Below are positions 28,415 through 30,670 of a DNA stretch of 30,670 nt, one piece after another. A program made the translations under genes and the position numbers. The DNA is taken from NCBI GenBank assembly GCA_050258575.1, contig JBLMYZ010000035.1, positions 1 to 30,670 on the forward strand, given 5' to 3'. This DNA is from JAPUDS01 sp050258575 (lineage in GTDB: Bacteria > Patescibacteriota > Saccharimonadia > Saccharimonadales > Saccharimonadaceae). The notes beneath the pieces were generated by a model. The model did not search any database. It was not told the DNA's origin and saw only the letters and a program-made list of their open reading frames with translations. Position 1 is the stretch's first letter; every line of letters starts with the position of its first letter.

Positions 28415-29462
28415 AACCGTAGTCGCTACCGCAACGTCGACCCTGCCTACCTTTATGGATCACGTACGTGAAGCGCAGGGTCGACTGTTTATGATAGTGC
28501 TAGCGTTCCTCGCAGTTGGGGGCGCTGCTTTTCCATTTTTTGACAAAATCGTTAACGTGATCGTTGCGCCGCTCGGGCGAGACCAAGAACTGGTCTATTT
28601 GACACCGAGTGGTGCGTTTGGTTTTATGATACAGGTTTGTATCTATGTTGGTATCATCGGTGCTCTGCCGGTGATTATTTACCAGTTGTATCGTTTTATC
28701 ATGCCGGCGGTTGAAAAAGTCAACATGCGCCGGGCGCTCGGGTTTACGCTGGCTTCTTTTTTTCTGGCAATAGTTGGGATTGTGTTCGCGTACAGCGTTA
28801 TTTTGCCAGCAGCGTTGTATTTTTTGACGAGCTTTGACTTGTATCACATCAACCCAATGCTGACGATCGACTCGTACTTTTCATTTGTGATGACGTATTT
28901 ACTCGCTGGGGCGTTGTTGTTCCAACTGCCACTCGTAATGTTGATGATCGACCAGATCAGGCCGCTCAAGCCGAGCAAGCTCATGAAGCACCAGGACAAG
29001 ATGTTGGTCGGGTCGTTTATTGTCGCGGCGGTTATTTCCCCGACGCCAGATGCGCTCAACCAGTCGCTGCTTGCGTCGCCGCTCGTCGTGATGTATCAGA
29101 TCGGGATTATTATCATTTGGGCGAAACATCGAAAAGAAGCGAAACGTGCGCGGTCCAGGGCGGCGGTTTGCGCTGAGGTCGTGGCTCCTCCAGCACTGCC
29201 CGCGCCCACCGCACCAGCAGCGGCTCCGCACGCAGTGAGCTCTACAGTTAAACAACCCGCTCTTGCCGCTACTCGCGCTACGATTCGCTCAGTAGATGGT
29301 TTTGTAGCGTATCAGCCCGCACCACCGCACCACCGCGCAATGTCTCAGTTTGCCGCACCACGGCAAACACAGAAAACGAGGCGTCCGCTAGTTGCGCCGC
29401 AACGCCAGCAGGCCATACATCGAATGCCGCAGCTATCGGTTGATGGATTTTATTCTGCTTAA
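28377..29462 (+). CDS. tatC: Twin-arginine translocase subunit TatC with a long low-complexity tail
   Basis: Receptor subunit of the Tat export system. Start ATG 28377 or 28380 lies inside tatA; the conserved body begins near TFMDHVREAQGRLF (a third ATG lies at 28455). Six TM helices follow (about 38-60, 75-100, 115-140, 155-180, 200-220, 228-250). PALYFLTSFDLYHINPMLTIDSYFSFV is a TatC signature. Residues from about 258 form an unusual tail of more than 100 residues, rich in Ala and Pro (PPALPAPTAPAAAP) and basic residues, with SVDGF appearing twice, once at the C-terminus. Typical TatC ends soon after TM6. The tail may bind partners or be disordered. It is adjacent to tatA and a Tat-signal-like small protein. 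Confidence 0.93.
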   Translation: MMTRRKHRTKSPKTVVATATSTLPTFMDHVREAQGRLFMIVLAFLAVGGAAFPFFDKIVNVIVAPLGRDQELVYLTPSGAFGFMIQVCIYVGIIGALPVIIYQLYRFIMPAVEKVNMRRALGFTLASFFLAIVGIVFAYSVILPAALYFLTSFDLYHINPMLTIDSYFSFVMTYLLAGALLFQLPLVMLMIDQIRPLKPSKLMKHQDKMLVGSFIVAAVISPTPDALNQSLLASPLVVMYQIGIIIIWAKHRKEAKRARSRAAVCAEVVAPPALPAPTAPAAAPHAVSSTVKQPALAATRATIRSVDGFVAYQPAPPHHRAMSQFAAPRQTQKTRRPLVAPQRQQAIHRMPQLSVDGFYSA

Positions 29463-29543
29463 GGTATTGCTTTTTTATACGGTTGAGGTTACAATGTTGT
29501 TAGCTACAAAATGATACAAAAATAAACACAGTAGGAAAACCAC

Positions 29544-29777
29544 ATGAAACAACCACAAGCTCTTCAGCATTTGTTAAGTAAGCCGATGACTCGACAGGAG
29601 TTCCTGCGACATATCGGCGTCGGCGGTCTTTTGCTGGTCGGAGGCGGGTTTATCGTCAACGCGTTCGGTGGCCTTGATAAACTAATCAGCCAGCCGACGG
29701 CCAAAACGTCGGGTGCTGGGTCGGGTTATGGCATGAGTGTTTATGGGTTCACTCAACAAACCCGCGACTCGGTGTAG
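29544..29777 (+). CDS. Small protein with a Tat-signal-like N-terminus
   Basis: 77 residues starting MKQPQALQHLLSKPMTRQEFLRHIG. MTRQEFLRHI followed by a Gly/Leu-rich hydrophobic segment (VGGLLLVGGGFIVN, about 25-39) resembles a Tat signal (S/T-R-R-x-F-L-K), but has Arg-Gln rather than Arg-Arg. The rest is short and polar, with GSGYGMSVYGF. It lies 82 nt after tatC and may be a Tat or membrane-anchored partner. SD GGAAA precedes ATG 29544. TTGCTT (29467-29472) and TACAAT (29490-29495) with a 17-nt spacer form a possible promoter, so it may be transcribed alone. No known domain. Confidence 0.65.
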   Translation: MKQPQALQHLLSKPMTRQEFLRHIGVGGLLLVGGGFIVNAFGGLDKLISQPTAKTSGAGSGYGMSVYGFTQQTRDSV

Positions 29778-29838
29778 GGTATAAAACTCCTCATGTCAGG
29801 TATGTATGGTTCTAAGCGAGCGCAAGACCGTACTTGTT

Positions 29839-29867
29839 TTGCAGAATCATAAGAATTTTGGTATAGT
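29839..29867 (+). promoter_or_regulatory. Promoter of the tail-fibre-like gene
   Basis: TTGCAG (29839-29844), 17-nt spacer, TATAGT (29862-29867). Start site near 29874 gives a 50-nt leader to ATG 29924. An in-frame TAG at 29915-29917 confirms that ATG 29924 is the first possible start. Confidence 0.55.
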
Positions 29868-29923
29868 TGATAGGTAATGGGAAAGATTACAAAAACAATA
29901 ATAAGAAGGATGGGGTAGAGCGC

Positions 29924-30670
29924 ATGGCTAGGTTACCACAGCCGGGTGGAGATTCGGGCAGTTGGGGGACAGTTTTAAATGATTTTTTGCTGCAGGCTCA
30001 TAAAACAGATGGAGCACTAAAAGACAAATCGGTTTCTACGAGTACGATCGTCAGCGGTGCAGTAACGGCAGATTTGTTGGCAGACGGAGCGGTTTCCGAA
30101 ACGAAGCTGACGCCAACTGTTCAGCAAAAACTGAACACGATTGCGAGCACAACTGATCCAGCGATGGGCGGCGATCTTACCGGGACTGCCAGCAGCGCGC
30201 AGCTGGCCGCTGGCGTGGTCGGTGCAACCGAACTAGCCGCTGGCGGTGTCACGACGGTAAAAATCGCCGATGGTAACGTCACCGAGGCGAAGCTCGAGAC
30301 GGCACTGCGCCAAAAAATCAATACTGCCGCGGCGGGTAATATCGCCGATGGCAGTATCACTGCCGCCAAACTGTACACCGGTAGTGGAACGACTGGCCAA
30401 TCGCTTGTGCTGGACAATACTGCTCCGGGCGGTTTTCGGTGGGAGACTATCTCGACAGGTTCAGCAGCCCCCTCGGGATCGGCTGGCGGTGCGCTGGCAG
30501 GGCTATATCCTAACCCGTCACTGGCAAATGCGGCCGTGACGACCGCGGCACTTGCCGACGGCGCAGTCTCCCTCTCCAAAATAGCCTCAACTGGCGCCAC
30601 CAATGGTCAAGTCCTTGGCTTCAACGGAACAGGCCTCACCTGGGTCAACCAAACCGGTAGCGGCGACCCC
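29924..30670 (+). CDS. Tail-fibre/adhesin-like repeat protein, 3'-truncated by the window edge
   Basis: 249 codons open to the window end, no stop. It starts MARLPQPGGDSGSWGTVLND, a module I associate with phage-like tail proteins and large surface proteins. Repeats follow of the form A-D-G-x-V/I-T-x-x-K-L (AVTADLLADGAVSETKL, IADGNVTEAKL, IADGSITAAKL, LADGAVSLSKI) and the beta-helix-type G-D-L-T-G-T-x-x-x-A-x-L (MGGDLTGTASSAQL; AGGALAGLYPNPSL). Such text is typical of trimeric fibres and of tail-fibre-like adhesins, including surface proteins of host-attached Saccharibacteria. There is no signal peptide at the start. An SD-like GGGG lies upstream. Function as fibre is inferred. Confidence 0.75.
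   Translation, partial: MARLPQPGGDSGSWGTVLNDFLLQAHKTDGALKDKSVSTSTIVSGAVTADLLADGAVSETKLTPTVQQKLNTIASTTDPAMGGDLTGTASSAQLAAGVVGATELAAGGVTTVKIADGNVTEAKLETALRQKINTAAAGNIADGSITAAKLYTGSGTTGQSLVLDNTAPGGFRWETISTGSAAPSGSAGGALAGLYPNPSLANAAVTTAALADGAVSLSKIASTGATNGQVLGFNGTGLTWVNQTGSGDP

Noticed and set aside
29778..29923. Short ORF from ATG near 29878
   Set aside because: Only 14 codons before a stop, and it lies in the leader of the fibre-like gene.

Overview
The window looks like a compact chromosomal stretch of a Patescibacteria/CPR bacterium, most likely a Saccharibacteria (TM7) relative. This rests on small genes packed with ATGA/GTGA overlaps, several CPR-type small membrane or secreted proteins, a short TilS, a MutY-like glycosylase without a Fe-S cluster, and mixed leaderless and Shine-Dalgarno starts. 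TGA is used as stop, so the recoded CPR codes do not apply. No rRNA, CRISPR array, transposase or integrase is visible. The lineage call is from remembered family resemblance, not a search.

Layout. 1-2157: end of an NRAMP-type metal transporter, then CorA. 2158-2515: intergenic DnaA-box-like repeats, a strong promoter, a structured leader, a 30-codon ORF and a terminator. 2516-13246: housekeeping and envelope genes: a DsbA-like thiol oxidoreductase, a CBS protein, aspS, a metallo-beta-lactamase-fold hydrolase, a MutY-like glycosylase, two small exported or anchored proteins, an MscS channel, trmB, murC, an MFS protein and a two-TM protein. 13250-15300: small genes with near-consensus promoters, a YggT-like protein, a DivIC/FtsL-like protein and two CAT-anticodon tRNAs. 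15305-17692 (minus strand): an operon of a multi-TM protein, a stand-alone ATP-cone protein and a flavoprotein that lacks the redox cysteines of its family. 17801-20006: a 47-residue protein behind a perfect promoter, a third CAT tRNA, a secreted charged protein and a DUF5671-like membrane protein. 20081-24567: tilS, ftsH and murJ. 24569-27937: lepA split in two. 27934-30670: a sortase-type small surface protein, tatA, tatC, a small Tat-signal-like protein and the start of a tail-fibre or adhesin-like repeat protein.

The most striking structure is lepA (elongation factor 4). Its GTPase plus domain II (24569-25414) and its domain III to C-terminal half (26987-27937) are separate ORFs. Between them lie three overlapping genes: a PD-(D/E)XK nuclease-like protein, a small unknown protein and an AlkD-like DNA glycosylase. 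All five ORFs overlap end to start and should be translated as one coupled operon. The two LepA parts together have about the normal EF4 length, so a gene-in-pieces that still works is plausible.

The second broad signal is regulatory. At least ten genes have a -10 hexamer ending 6-8 nt before the start codon and no Shine-Dalgarno, so leaderless mRNAs are predicted to be common here. Some of these promoters are divergent and share an intergenic gap of only 18-32 nt. A further link is that three CAT-anticodon tRNAs (initiator, elongator-like and Ile2-like) lie within 3.6 kb of each other and near tilS, whose product modifies the Ile2 species.
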